From contig CAZEHJ010000121.1 in assembly GCA_964512485.1 (NCBI GenBank), positions 1 through 5,526 on the forward strand: a stretch of 5,526 bases of DNA. The letters run 5' to 3'. Numbering within the stretch: position 1 is the stretch's first letter; each line of letters opens with the position of its first letter. The notes below the pieces were generated by a model. It searched no databases and was not told where the DNA came from. It saw only the letters and a list, made by a program, of their open reading frames with translations. This document shows, piece after piece, positions 1 through 5,526 of the stretch. Source of the DNA: CAZEHJ01 sp964512485. Lineage in GTDB: Bacteria > Bacteroidota > Rhodothermia > Rhodothermales > UBA10348. The position numbers were made by a program, and so were the translations under genes.

Positions 1-1103
1 CGTTCTTTGCGACCAAGTGGGTTAGCTCGTTTATTATGGCCAGGGTTGCGACGCTCAGTCTTGCCGGCGCAATGAACGTCTTGTTCTTCGCATTGAAGCG
101 CGCGGGCCTGATAGCAATCGTCACGGGCATCACGTTCATAGTTGACGCCATGTTGAAACTTAGGCAAGCACTCGGGTCTCTTGCTGAAGCTTTTTCGTTG
201 GTGGGGGGCATGGCGCGCGAATTCGGTTCGATTATGCCGGCCGTGTTCGTGAAGATGTTGTCTGTATCTGGGGCATCGTTCAGGATATTTTTCGGGCAGT
301 TGAAGCTGGGGTTGGCGGAGCTTGCTGACTTTGCGTTGAAAACTGTAAACTTGATTTTGGAGGCCCTTTCAAAGATTCCGGGCCTTGGCGGCCTTGGGAC
401 TGTGGACGACGTCGGGATCGTTATGATGCGCAATAGCGGGGCGCAAGACATCGTCAAGGGCGCTGAAGCTATGACGGCGGCGTTTGCGTCAATCGGCGAA
501 GAATTTACGGCTATGGCTAACATGCCATCGTGGGCAAAATTCCGGGCGATCATGGATACATTCCGGGATTTCAAGCTGGGGGATAGCTTCTTGCCCGATG
601 GCATCGCGTCACAAGTGGACGTTGAAATGGAAGGCGTCGAAAAGCGGATTGCCTCGTTTTACGACCGCATCACGGCGTTGACGGCGGGCGCGCTATCGGA
701 CAAGACCGGCGCCTGGGCCGGCTATTTTTCAGGCTTGGCGACGCTGGTCGGGTCTGAAAACGAAAAGCTGCTGGGCATTTCAAAGTCTTTCGCGGCGGCG
801 CAATCCATGGTTGACGCATGGGGCGCATATACCAAAGCTCTGAACAGTCCTGAGCCTATGCCGATGTTTGCGCGCATGGCAGCGGCGGCCCAAGTGCTGG
901 CGGCCGGCATTGGCGCGGTCAGCGCAATTCGTTCGGTTACTGCGGGCGGCGGCGGTGCTGGCGCGGCGACGGCCGCGACGGCCGCGACACCGGCGGCACC
1001 GGACACGGTGGTTCGGTTGCAAGGCGACGTATTCACGCGGGAATCCGTGACTGAGCTTCTCAACACCATAGGGGAGGCGGGCGGCAACGTCCGGCTTGCG
1101 TAA
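1..1103 (+). CDS. Phage tail tape measure protein, C-terminal part (5' partial)
   Basis: This protein should set tail length, fill the tail tube lumen and be ejected with the DNA. The reading frame is open to the first base: codons from position 3 read FFATKWVSSFI before the first ATG at 36. That ATG has no Shine-Dalgarno sequence, so the true start lies upstream. Numbering from that Met, there is a hydrophobic stretch at about residues 9-38 (LFFALKRAGLIAIVTGITFI), a weaker one at about 66-86, and a Met/Ala-rich helical region. The closing block at about 225-300 reads AGYFSGLATLVGSENEKLLG, then a run of ISKSFAAAQ...DAWGAYTKAL...FARMAAAAQVLAAGIGAVSAI. This block is characteristic of the C-terminus of many siphovirus tape measure proteins. 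A Gly/Ala/Thr linker (about 304-327) and a short tail TVVRLQGDVFTRESVTELLN follow. The stop overlaps the next start (TAATG). The assignment rests on motif recognition and gene order. Confidence 0.88.
   Translation, partial: FFATKWVSSFIMARVATLSLAGAMNVLFFALKRAGLIAIVTGITFIVDAMLKLRQALGSLAEAFSLVGGMAREFGSIMPAVFVKMLSVSGASFRIFFGQLKLGLAELADFALKTVNLILEALSKIPGLGGLGTVDDVGIVMMRNSGAQDIVKGAEAMTAAFASIGEEFTAMANMPSWAKFRAIMDTFRDFKLGDSFLPDGIASQVDVEMEGVEKRIASFYDRITALTAGALSDKTGAWAGYFSGLATLVGSENEKLLGISKSFAAAQSMVDAWGAYTKALNSPEPMPMFARMAAAAQVLAAGIGAVSAIRSVTAGGGGAGAATAATAATPAAPDTVVRLQGDVFTRESVTELLNTIGEAGGNVRLA
966..991 (+). repeat. Short 9-bp tandem repeat in the tape measure linker
   Basis: The unit GCGACGGCC occurs twice exactly (966-974, 975-983), followed by a degenerate third copy starting GCGAC. 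It encodes an Ala-Thr-Ala run within the low-complexity Gly/Ala/Thr/Pro linker before the final conserved tail of the tape measure protein. It is in frame, so changes in copy number would only alter linker length. This is probably slippage in a flexible spacer with no separate function. Confidence 0.6.
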
Positions 1104-1915
1104 TGGGCGTCATCTTTCAAAGCAGCTACTCGTTGCCAGGCGGGGATCAACCGCTAACGCACGCGCGCATCGCGCACGCCGGCAATTGGATCACGGGCGG
1201 GACGATAACGTCGAGCAGCACGGCGACGGGTTACGATGACGCGGCGGCGGAAAACACGCTGACCTATGAACGTTGGAAGCCTAGCGCTTTATCGGCGACG
1301 TGGACGAACACCTTCGCGGCGTCGTCGTCGTTCAATTATTGCGTCATAGGCGCGCACACATTGGGCACGAATGGCAACAGCTTGCAGGTGCTTAAATACG
1401 ATGGCGCGACATGGTCAAATATGATCCCGACGACGGCAATATCGTCGGACATGCCCATCTTTTGCATATTCGGGGCCGTGACGGGCACGAAAGCCCAAAT
1501 CAAGATCACGAATGGCACGGCGCCGGAGGTTGGCGTCGTCAAATTCGGCACGGCGTTGCAAATGCCGCGCACGTTCTACGGCGGCCATGCACCGCTTGAT
1601 TTGTCGCGCCAGCCAGTCTTGCGGACGAATGTTTCTTCGACCGGGGAATTCCTTGGGCGGTCGGTCACGCGGGCCAAGTATGCGACGTCGTTTGCATGGT
1701 CGAATCTGACGGCTGCGTGGGTGCGGTCGAACTGGCGAACGTTCCAGACGGCGGTTGAAGATGAACCGTTTTTCGTTGCGTGGCGACCAGACGCGACGGA
1801 CGGTTTTTCGGAAGTTGGCCTTTGCTACGCGACGGGGACACCGATCCCCAGCAACATGGGCGCGCGCGACCTCATGAGCGTTCAGTTAGACGCAGTCGGG
1901 CATTCATATGACTAG
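1103..1915 (+). CDS. Distal-tail-like protein with discoidin-like beta-sandwich
   Basis: This is a probable tail-tip structural protein of 270 aa, linking tail tube and hub. The N-terminus (FQSSYSLPGGDQPLTHARIA) matches a pattern I recall from tail proteins encoded just after the tape measure gene in alphaproteobacterial phages. Residues about 45-150 look like a galactose-binding/discoidin beta-sandwich: YERWKPSALSATWTNTF, then FNYCVIGAHTLGTNG, then AQIKITNGTAPEVGVVKFG. That is the usual order of strands and loops in such domains. Residues about 155-270 (YGGHAPLDLSRQPVLRTNVS, FLGRSVTRAKYATSF, FFVAWRP, IPSNMGARDLMSVQLDAVGH) form a second beta-rich part typical of distal tail proteins. No signal peptide is seen. 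The start ATG overlaps the upstream TAA by one base. The only purine-rich stretch (GGGGAGG, 1071-1077) is too far upstream, so translational coupling is likely. The fold assignment is inference; the tail role is fairly secure from context. Confidence 0.72.
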   Translation: MGVIFQSSYSLPGGDQPLTHARIAHAGNWITGGTITSSSTATGYDDAAAENTLTYERWKPSALSATWTNTFAASSSFNYCVIGAHTLGTNGNSLQVLKYDGATWSNMIPTTAISSDMPIFCIFGAVTGTKAQIKITNGTAPEVGVVKFGTALQMPRTFYGGHAPLDLSRQPVLRTNVSSTGEFLGRSVTRAKYATSFAWSNLTAAWVRSNWRTFQTAVEDEPFFVAWRPDATDGFSEVGLCYATGTPIPSNMGARDLMSVQLDAVGHSYD

Positions 1916-4196
1916 CACCACCATCGGCCGCGAGCCTGTCCAGATTGTCGAAATCCGCCAGCCTTTGTGCGCCAACGTTTACGGGACAGCGCCATGCACT
2001 GCGACGGGCGGCGTGGATGCGAAGTGCTACAACACGCGCGGGTCATGCCAAGACACCGCAAACTACCGCCACAAGCCCGAGGATCCACTGGCGGCCGACC
2101 GGACCTATTCCGCGCTTGATACGCTGACGAATGGTGATTTCACGCGGGGGCAAGACCTGTTTTTCGCGGTTTACTTGCGGACGCCGGCCAGCCCGGATGG
2201 GTGTATTTGGGAGATGGGCGCGACCGGCAAGTCGATCTATCTCGGCGTGACGTCCAGCAACCTGGTATTCCGCGCGGGCAACGGCGCGACGGGGCATCCG
2301 ACAGACACGGCGAAGGTATCGGTCGCGGCTTCGGCCTACGCGGGCAAGACCGGGGTTTTTTACGGTGCGGTCGATAACACGGCAAAAAGCGTGACGCTGT
2401 GGTGGTGGGATGCGCGACAAAGAACGTTGGCGCAGGTCGGGACAGACACGGCGGCGGTATCGTGGGGCACGAACTGGTCATCTAACAGCGATGGCGGCTG
2501 CGGTTATGTCGATGGCACAACGGCCGTTGGCGAAAGCACATCGAACTTCAACGGCGTCATTGAGACGTTAAAGGTCTACGACAGCCAAGCGGCGCCGGAC
2601 ATGACGGCGTCTTTTGTTCAGTCGCTCTACTTCTCGTCGGGTGCGGCGGCGGAGCGTGGGGTCAGCGGCGCGGATTATGTCATTCCCTCGCTTGTGAGCG
2701 TCGGCACCAGCCCGGCGCGGGTCAATCTTGCGGGGGCAAATCCAGACTTGGCGGGCGTGGGCCTGCGGTCCGAATGCCGCGTCACGTTCATGGACCATCC
2801 GCACACCGACAGGATCGTGGATCCCTATATTGGCGGCCGGACGTTTGATCCGATGACACGCGGCCATTTCTGGACCAAGTGGCTGACGCGGAACTTGCAC
2901 AGAAACAACGTGATTATCCGCATATATGAAGGGTATAGCGGGGAAGCACTGTCCGCGATGACATCGCGCCAATACTTCTTGACCGGGGCCAGCGCCATAA
3001 CGGACGACGGGAAGATAACGCTGACCGGGCAAGACATCCTCGGGCGGGTGCAAACCCGCAAGGCGAAGGCGCCGGTCGCGTCGCCGGGAACCATCTATAC
3101 GGCGATTGATGATGTGGTGTTGTCGGTGGAAGTGGACAACGCGACGGTCGGCGATTACGCGGCCAGCGGGACATTGCGCATAGGGTCGGAGGTGATGACT
3201 TATTCCAGCGTCGCGACGTCGTCGAACGGCATCACCTTCACGTTGACTGCGCGGGGCACGGATGGGTCAACGGCGGCGGCCCATGCCGTGGACGAAACGG
3301 CTCAACAATGCCTGCGGTTCACGGCACAGACGATTGACCAAGCGTGCGTTACGCTGATGGAAACCTACGCCGGCATTGATACGGGGTTCATGGACATCGC
3401 AGCGTGGGAAACGGAAATCACGACATACTTGCAAAACTATGTCCTGACGACGTTGGTCACGGTGCCGACGTCGGTGCAGGAGATGCTTGCAGAGCTGCAA
3501 GAGCAGTGCCAGTTTTTCTTGTGGTGGGATGAACGCGACCAGCTGTTGAAGATCAAGGCAATACGGGGCGTCGATGCCGACCCGCCATCGGTTACGGACG
3601 CGGCCAACATCTTGCCGGGGTTGTCGATCACGGAAAAGCCGCGCCAACGGATTTCGCAGGTGTATCTGTATTACGGCTTGCGGGACTATGCGGGGTCGCT
3701 GACCGACACGGCGAACTACCAATATTCGACGGTCACGGCGAACTTGGAAAGTGAATCGGACGCGCTTTATGGCGAGGCGTCGGTCAAGGAGGTGTTCAGC
3801 CGGTGGCTGGGTTCGGAAGCCTTGGCGGCGACGACATCCGACAAGATTGTCAACCGCTACAAGGAAACACCGCGCGAGGCGCGGTTTGAGATGGACGCCA
3901 AGGACCGGGCGTATTGGGTCGGCGACACCATCAAGATCAGCCATTACTTGGACGTGGACGAGTTTGGCGAAAAGCGCGCGCGGCAATGGATAATCACTTC
4001 GGCGGAAGAAAGCGTGCCGGGCCATACGGTGCGCTATACTGCGGAAGATTCGACGCTATACGGCAAGGTTTTTTACATCCTGGCGTCCGGGGCGGCGAAC
4101 TATCCCGGCGCGGCAACGGTCGGGTTTGGCGATGCCTACGCGGGCGACACGGACGGCGAACTATCGGACGGCGAAACATGCGCGAGGATTAACTAG
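1908..4196 (+). CDS. Baseplate/tail hub protein with Cys cluster and LamG-like insert
   Basis: This 762-aa central tail-tip protein probably forms the hub that closes the tube and carries the fibres. Four cysteines near the N-terminus (C21, C30, C40, C47) form a likely metal or Fe-S site. Residues about 75-235 look like a LamG/concanavalin-A-like jelly roll. From about 258 (IPSLVSVGTSPARVNL) the hub proper begins, with FMDHPHTDRIVDPYIGGR, FWTKWLTRNLHRNN, REGY-like IYEGYSGEAL and LTGQDILGRVQTRKAKAPVA. A small beta insert (about 400-468) shows LRIGSEVMTYSS and ARGTDGSTAAAHA, a module often found in phage hub proteins. The rest (about 475-725) has LAELQEQCQFFLWWDERDQ and a gp27-like beta-rich half. 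The C-terminal FGDAYAGDTDGELSDGE stretch is also typical of this group. The start overlaps the upstream gene by 8 bases without a clear Shine-Dalgarno. No peptidase motif is seen. I am confident of a hub role and less so of the domain boundaries. Confidence 0.82.
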   Translation: MTSTTIGREPVQIVEIRQPLCANVYGTAPCTATGGVDAKCYNTRGSCQDTANYRHKPEDPLAADRTYSALDTLTNGDFTRGQDLFFAVYLRTPASPDGCIWEMGATGKSIYLGVTSSNLVFRAGNGATGHPTDTAKVSVAASAYAGKTGVFYGAVDNTAKSVTLWWWDARQRTLAQVGTDTAAVSWGTNWSSNSDGGCGYVDGTTAVGESTSNFNGVIETLKVYDSQAAPDMTASFVQSLYFSSGAAAERGVSGADYVIPSLVSVGTSPARVNLAGANPDLAGVGLRSECRVTFMDHPHTDRIVDPYIGGRTFDPMTRGHFWTKWLTRNLHRNNVIIRIYEGYSGEALSAMTSRQYFLTGASAITDDGKITLTGQDILGRVQTRKAKAPVASPGTIYTAIDDVVLSVEVDNATVGDYAASGTLRIGSEVMTYSSVATSSNGITFTLTARGTDGSTAAAHAVDETAQQCLRFTAQTIDQACVTLMETYAGIDTGFMDIAAWETEITTYLQNYVLTTLVTVPTSVQEMLAELQEQCQFFLWWDERDQLLKIKAIRGVDADPPSVTDAANILPGLSITEKPRQRISQVYLYYGLRDYAGSLTDTANYQYSTVTANLESESDALYGEASVKEVFSRWLGSEALAATTSDKIVNRYKETPREARFEMDAKDRAYWVGDTIKISHYLDVDEFGEKRARQWIITSAEESVPGHTVRYTAEDSTLYGKVFYILASGAANYPGAATVGFGDAYAGDTDGELSDGETCARIN
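1968..2048 (+). other. Cys cluster C-X8-C-X9-C-X6-C (putative Fe-S or metal site)
   Basis: Hub residues 21-47 contain C21, C30, C40 and C47. The outer spacings, X8 between the first pair and X6 between the last pair, match my recollection of the four cysteines that bind a [4Fe-4S] cluster in the C-terminal domain of lambda tail-tip protein gpL; the middle spacer is shorter here. Neighbouring residues (Y25-G26, then D37, and Q48-D49 after the last Cys) also fit that family style. Cluster binding is inference, and zinc is an alternative. Confidence 0.6.
2130..2612 (+). other. LamG/concanavalin-A-like domain inserted in the hub
   Basis: Hub residues about 75-235 show alternating strands typical of a LamG-like jelly roll: FTRGQDLFFAVYLRT, CIWEMGATGKSIYLGVTSSN, LVFRAGNGATG, VFYGAVDNTAKSVTLWWWD and the closing FNGVIETLKVYDSQ. 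The last is the usual 'f.G.i..v.vyd' signature at the end of LamG repeats. The domain sits between the Cys cluster and the IPSLVSV strand that starts the conserved hub. A surface or carbohydrate-binding role is plausible but unproven. Confidence 0.68.
4184..4188 (+). promoter_or_regulatory. Shine-Dalgarno for the gene at 4197
   Basis: GAGGA lies 8 bases before the ATG at 4197, inside the last codons of the hub gene. It supports that start directly after the hub TAG stop. Confidence 0.7.
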
Positions 4197-4799
4197 ATGA
4201 CGACCTATACCACCATCGCGTCAACGGAGATCGACCAGGACAGCCCGATAACGCAGCCGCTCATGACCAAGCTACGCGACAATCCCATTGCGATGGCGGA
4301 AAGCGCGACGGGCGCGGCGGTTATCGCGCAAGGTTGGTGCCCATATGACATGGTGACGGTGGGCGACGGCAACGACGGGGTCATATATGACTTTGCGGTC
4401 GATGGGGCTGTGGCGACGCTGGACAGCCCGACATTCGCGGACGGGTTCACGTATCGGTTTTATTTTGAGCAGATACTGGGGAGCAGCGCGCCAACGACCG
4501 ATAATTTTGAAATGCGGTTTTCTTATGTCACGGCGGGTCTGCAAGGCACGGCAACGTTGTTGGCGTCGATCAACAGCGTTGATGGCGAGGTGACACTGGG
4601 CCTGCCAAGGGCATCGGGCACAACGCATAAATGGGCCGCTTATACTGTGGTCGACAATACCACTGCGGTTTCGCATGGTGCTTATTCCAGGGTGCAATCA
4701 CCGGCAGAAAAGATCGCGTTCGTCCGGTTCAAAGCGCAGGCCGGCAATTTGGCTGGCGGCAAAATATACATGTATCGGCGGAAGGACTTGTTCTCATGA
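4197..4799 (+). CDS. Accessory tail protein with conserved phage N-terminal motif
   Basis: This is a 200-aa protein of uncertain precise role, probably a virion tail-tip or fibre-associated component. Residues about 7-40 (IASTEIDQDSPITQPLMTKL, then RDNPIAMAESATGA) match a short module I recognise at the N-terminus of many otherwise unrelated phage tail proteins, of the form 'I..sEid.dSPit..Lm.kLrDNp.Ai.Eg..GA'. The remainder (about 50-200) is beta-rich (FTYRFYFEQIL, NFEMRFSYVTAGL, EKIAFVRFKAQAGNLAGGKI) and resembles a jelly-roll domain, but I do not recognise a family. It ends in basic YRRKDLFS. No signal peptide or membrane segment is seen. The ATG immediately follows the hub stop codon in the same frame and has a good ribosome binding site. 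Its TGA overlaps the next start (ATGA). The position between hub and fibre suggests a peripheral structural part; this is inference. Confidence 0.72.
   Translation: MTTYTTIASTEIDQDSPITQPLMTKLRDNPIAMAESATGAAVIAQGWCPYDMVTVGDGNDGVIYDFAVDGAVATLDSPTFADGFTYRFYFEQILGSSAPTTDNFEMRFSYVTAGLQGTATLLASINSVDGEVTLGLPRASGTTHKWAAYTVVDNTTAVSHGAYSRVQSPAEKIAFVRFKAQAGNLAGGKIYMYRRKDLFS
4782..4786 (+). promoter_or_regulatory. Shine-Dalgarno for the gene at 4796
   Basis: AAGGA (within GGAAGGA) lies 9 bases before the ATG at 4796. It decides in favour of this start rather than the in-frame ATG at 4631, which would overlap the upstream gene by 169 bases. Confidence 0.75.
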
Positions 4800-5134
4800 C
4801 GCGGCATCGACGGGAAGTCGTCACAAATGAAGATGGGGAACGGGCGCTCAAGTGGGTGCCCGTTTCTGATTCAGGGGCCGCCGCTGACGCGCAGCCGCGC
4901 AACGCGCGCGATACGGCGCAAATGGCGGCGCAGGTGCGGCAGGCGCGCGGGCGGGCGTTGGCAGCGTCGGATTGGACGCAGTTGGCAGATGCCCCGATTA
5001 CCGCCGCGCGCAAGACGGCGTGGAAGGCCTACCGGCGGGCGCTGCGCGATGCGCCAAAGCAAGAGGGCTTTCCGTGGGCAATGGAATGGCCGGAGCCGGA
5101 ACGGTTTGGCCTTGGCGAAGACGAGGGCGCATAG
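4796..5134 (+). CDS. Phage tail / tail-fibre assembly chaperone-like protein
   Basis: This is a small soluble protein of 112 aa. The key signature is in residues about 50-99: RGRALAASDWTQLADAPI, then AWKAYRRALRDAPKQEGFPW and MEWPEPE. This 'R...L..sDWTqlpDaPl....W..YRqaLRd.p.q.gfP....WP' pattern is the hallmark of the phage tail assembly chaperone family near Pfam PF16778. Such proteins occur beside fibre genes in many phages and are thought to assist folding or assembly rather than remain in the virion. The N-terminal 35 residues are charged and variable (RHRREVV, NEDGERALKW). The start overlaps the previous TGA (ATGA) and has an AAGGA ribosome binding site. The stop TAG is followed at once by the ATG of the fibre gene, which is its likely client. 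Family membership is fairly secure; the client is inferred from position. Confidence 0.83.
   Translation: MTRHRREVVTNEDGERALKWVPVSDSGAAADAQPRNARDTAQMAAQVRQARGRALAASDWTQLADAPITAARKTAWKAYRRALRDAPKQEGFPWAMEWPEPERFGLGEDEGA
5123..5127 (+). promoter_or_regulatory. Shine-Dalgarno for the gene at 5135
   Basis: GAGGG lies 7 bases before the ATG at 5135, within the last codons of the chaperone gene. It supports the start directly after the TAG stop. Confidence 0.7.
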
Positions 5135-5526
5135 ATGGCCAACATTTACGACTTAGTAGACACCTGGACGGTCGGCACGACGACTTACAACGCGATAAAG
5201 ATGGACGTTACTGACACGGCGTCGGCAGCGGATTCCATGTTGATGGATTTGCTGGTCGGCGGGGCCAGTAAATTCGGGGTGACAAAAGCGGGCGCGTTGT
5301 CGGTTGGCGACGCCGCGACGACGCGGACGAATCTTGGCGTGCAATCAACGGGCGCGGTGCTGGATGACCTGAACACGTTGGGCGCGGCGTCGGCGGATGG
5401 CGAGTTCATTGTCGCGACCGGCGCTGGGGCTTTCGCGTATGAAAGCGGGGCAACGGCACGGGCTAGCCTGGGGCTGGGGTCGATTGCAACGCAGGCGTCG
5501 GCCAGCGTGACGATTACCGGCGGGTC
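5135..5526 (+). CDS. Tail fibre protein, N-terminal part (3' partial)
   Basis: This is the N-terminal 130 residues of a probable receptor-recognising tail fibre or appendage; the frame is open to the end of the window. Residues 1-55 (MANIYDLVDTWTVGTTTYNA, then IKMDVTDTASAADSMLMDL and VGGASKFGVTKAGAL) match an N-terminal module I associate with phage fibre proteins. It is probably the virion-attachment part and ends in a 'V.k.G.l' turn. After that come repeated shaft-like units, DAATTRTNLG (59-68) and SGATARASLG (104-113), and the fibre motif LGLGSIATQASASVTITGG (112-130). That motif usually precedes beta-helical or trimeric shaft repeats. The receptor-binding C-terminus lies outside the window. 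The ATG abuts the chaperone stop codon and has a GAGGG ribosome binding site. The composition is strongly Ala/Gly/Thr/Ser-rich with no cysteine in the visible part, as is usual for fibres. Confidence 0.8.
   Translation, partial: MANIYDLVDTWTVGTTTYNAIKMDVTDTASAADSMLMDLLVGGASKFGVTKAGALSVGDAATTRTNLGVQSTGAVLDDLNTLGAASADGEFIVATGAGAFAYESGATARASLGLGSIATQASASVTITGG
5309..5338 (+). repeat. Tail fibre shaft repeat, copy 1
   Basis: It encodes DAATTRTNLG (fibre residues 59-68), related to copy 2 at 5444-5473 (SGATARASLG). The two are 45 codons apart. The similarity is at protein level and only moderate in DNA, so they look like old structural repeats rather than recent duplications. Confidence 0.5.
5444..5473 (+). 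repeat. Tail fibre shaft repeat, copy 2
   Basis: It encodes SGATARASLG (fibre residues 104-113) and leads into the LGLGSIATQ motif. It pairs with the copy at 5309-5338. Confidence 0.5.

Noticed and set aside
36..38. ATG at 36 as the true start of the first gene
   Set aside because: The frame is open upstream to the window edge, no Shine-Dalgarno precedes it, and the visible part is only the C-terminal region of a tape measure protein.
722..1150. Minus-strand open frame of 142 codons across the end of the tape measure gene
   Set aside because: It is antisense to a well-supported gene, has low-complexity Ala/Pro composition, and crosses a clear operon junction.
2355..2363. GGTTTTTTAC run as a programmed frameshift site (a similar run lies at 4067-4076)
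   Set aside because: Both runs read G-GTT-TTT-TAC, so they do not form an in-frame X-XXY-YYZ heptamer. The zero frame continues into conserved hub sequence, and frameshifting in tail operons normally occurs before the tape measure gene.
3267..4025. Long open frame of 252 codons on the minus strand
   Set aside because: It lies entirely inside the hub gene, its product is Arg/His/Pro-rich without recognisable motifs, and such antisense openness is expected in GC-rich coding DNA. The plus-strand frame shows clear tail hub features.
4631..4633. In-frame ATG at 4631 as start of the chaperone gene
   Set aside because: It would overlap the preceding gene by 169 bases and adds a sequence unlike the family. 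The ATG at 4796 has AAGGA at good spacing and the typical ATGA overlap.
4272..4697. Minus-strand open frame of 141 codons inside the accessory tail gene
   Set aside because: It is an Arg/His-rich shadow product with no motif. The plus-strand gene has a good ribosome binding site and a known N-terminal motif.
1..5526. Promoters, terminators, tRNA genes or CRISPR arrays
   Set aside because: There is no intergenic space, no convincing hairpin followed by a T-run, no regularly spaced direct repeats, and no tRNA-like sequence seen by eye.

Overview
The window is a piece of a tailed-phage or prophage late operon. It carries the tail-tip end of the morphogenesis region of a long-tailed, siphovirus-like phage. 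All genes lie on the + strand, with no intergenic gaps and no visible promoter or terminator. The DNA is GC-rich (roughly 60% by eye, with many GCG/ACG/TCG codons). The tail proteins resemble those I associate with phages and prophages of Alphaproteobacteria (Caulobacter, Rhizobium, roseobacter and sphingomonad types). The host assignment is inference; no host gene is present.

Layout: (1) 1-1103, the C-terminal part of a tail tape measure protein, with its start outside the window; (2) 1103-1915, a 270-aa distal-tail-like protein with a probable discoidin-like beta-sandwich; (3) 1908-4196, a 762-aa baseplate/tail hub protein. The hub begins with a four-cysteine cluster like the Fe-S site of lambda gpL and then carries an inserted LamG/concanavalin-A-like domain; (4) 4197-4799, a 200-aa accessory tail protein with a widespread phage N-terminal motif and an unrecognised C-terminal part; (5) 4796-5134, a 112-aa tail or tail-fibre assembly chaperone-like protein; (6) 5135-5526, the N-terminal part of a repetitive tail fibre protein, cut by the window end.

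The order follows assembly of a siphovirus tail: tape measure, then distal tail ring, then hub, then peripheral receptor-binding parts with a small chaperone. Junctions are very tight: TAATG, an 8-base overlap, TAG|ATG, ATGA and TAG|ATG. Expression is therefore probably one polycistronic message with translational coupling. The last three genes also have good Shine-Dalgarno sequences inside the end of the preceding gene.

The most interesting points are the domain architecture of the hub (gpL-like Cys cluster + lectin-like insert + hub in one chain), the two carbohydrate-binding-type folds on consecutive tail-tip proteins, and two in-frame TAG|ATG junctions. I see no non-phage system, CRISPR array, RNA gene or insertion sequence.
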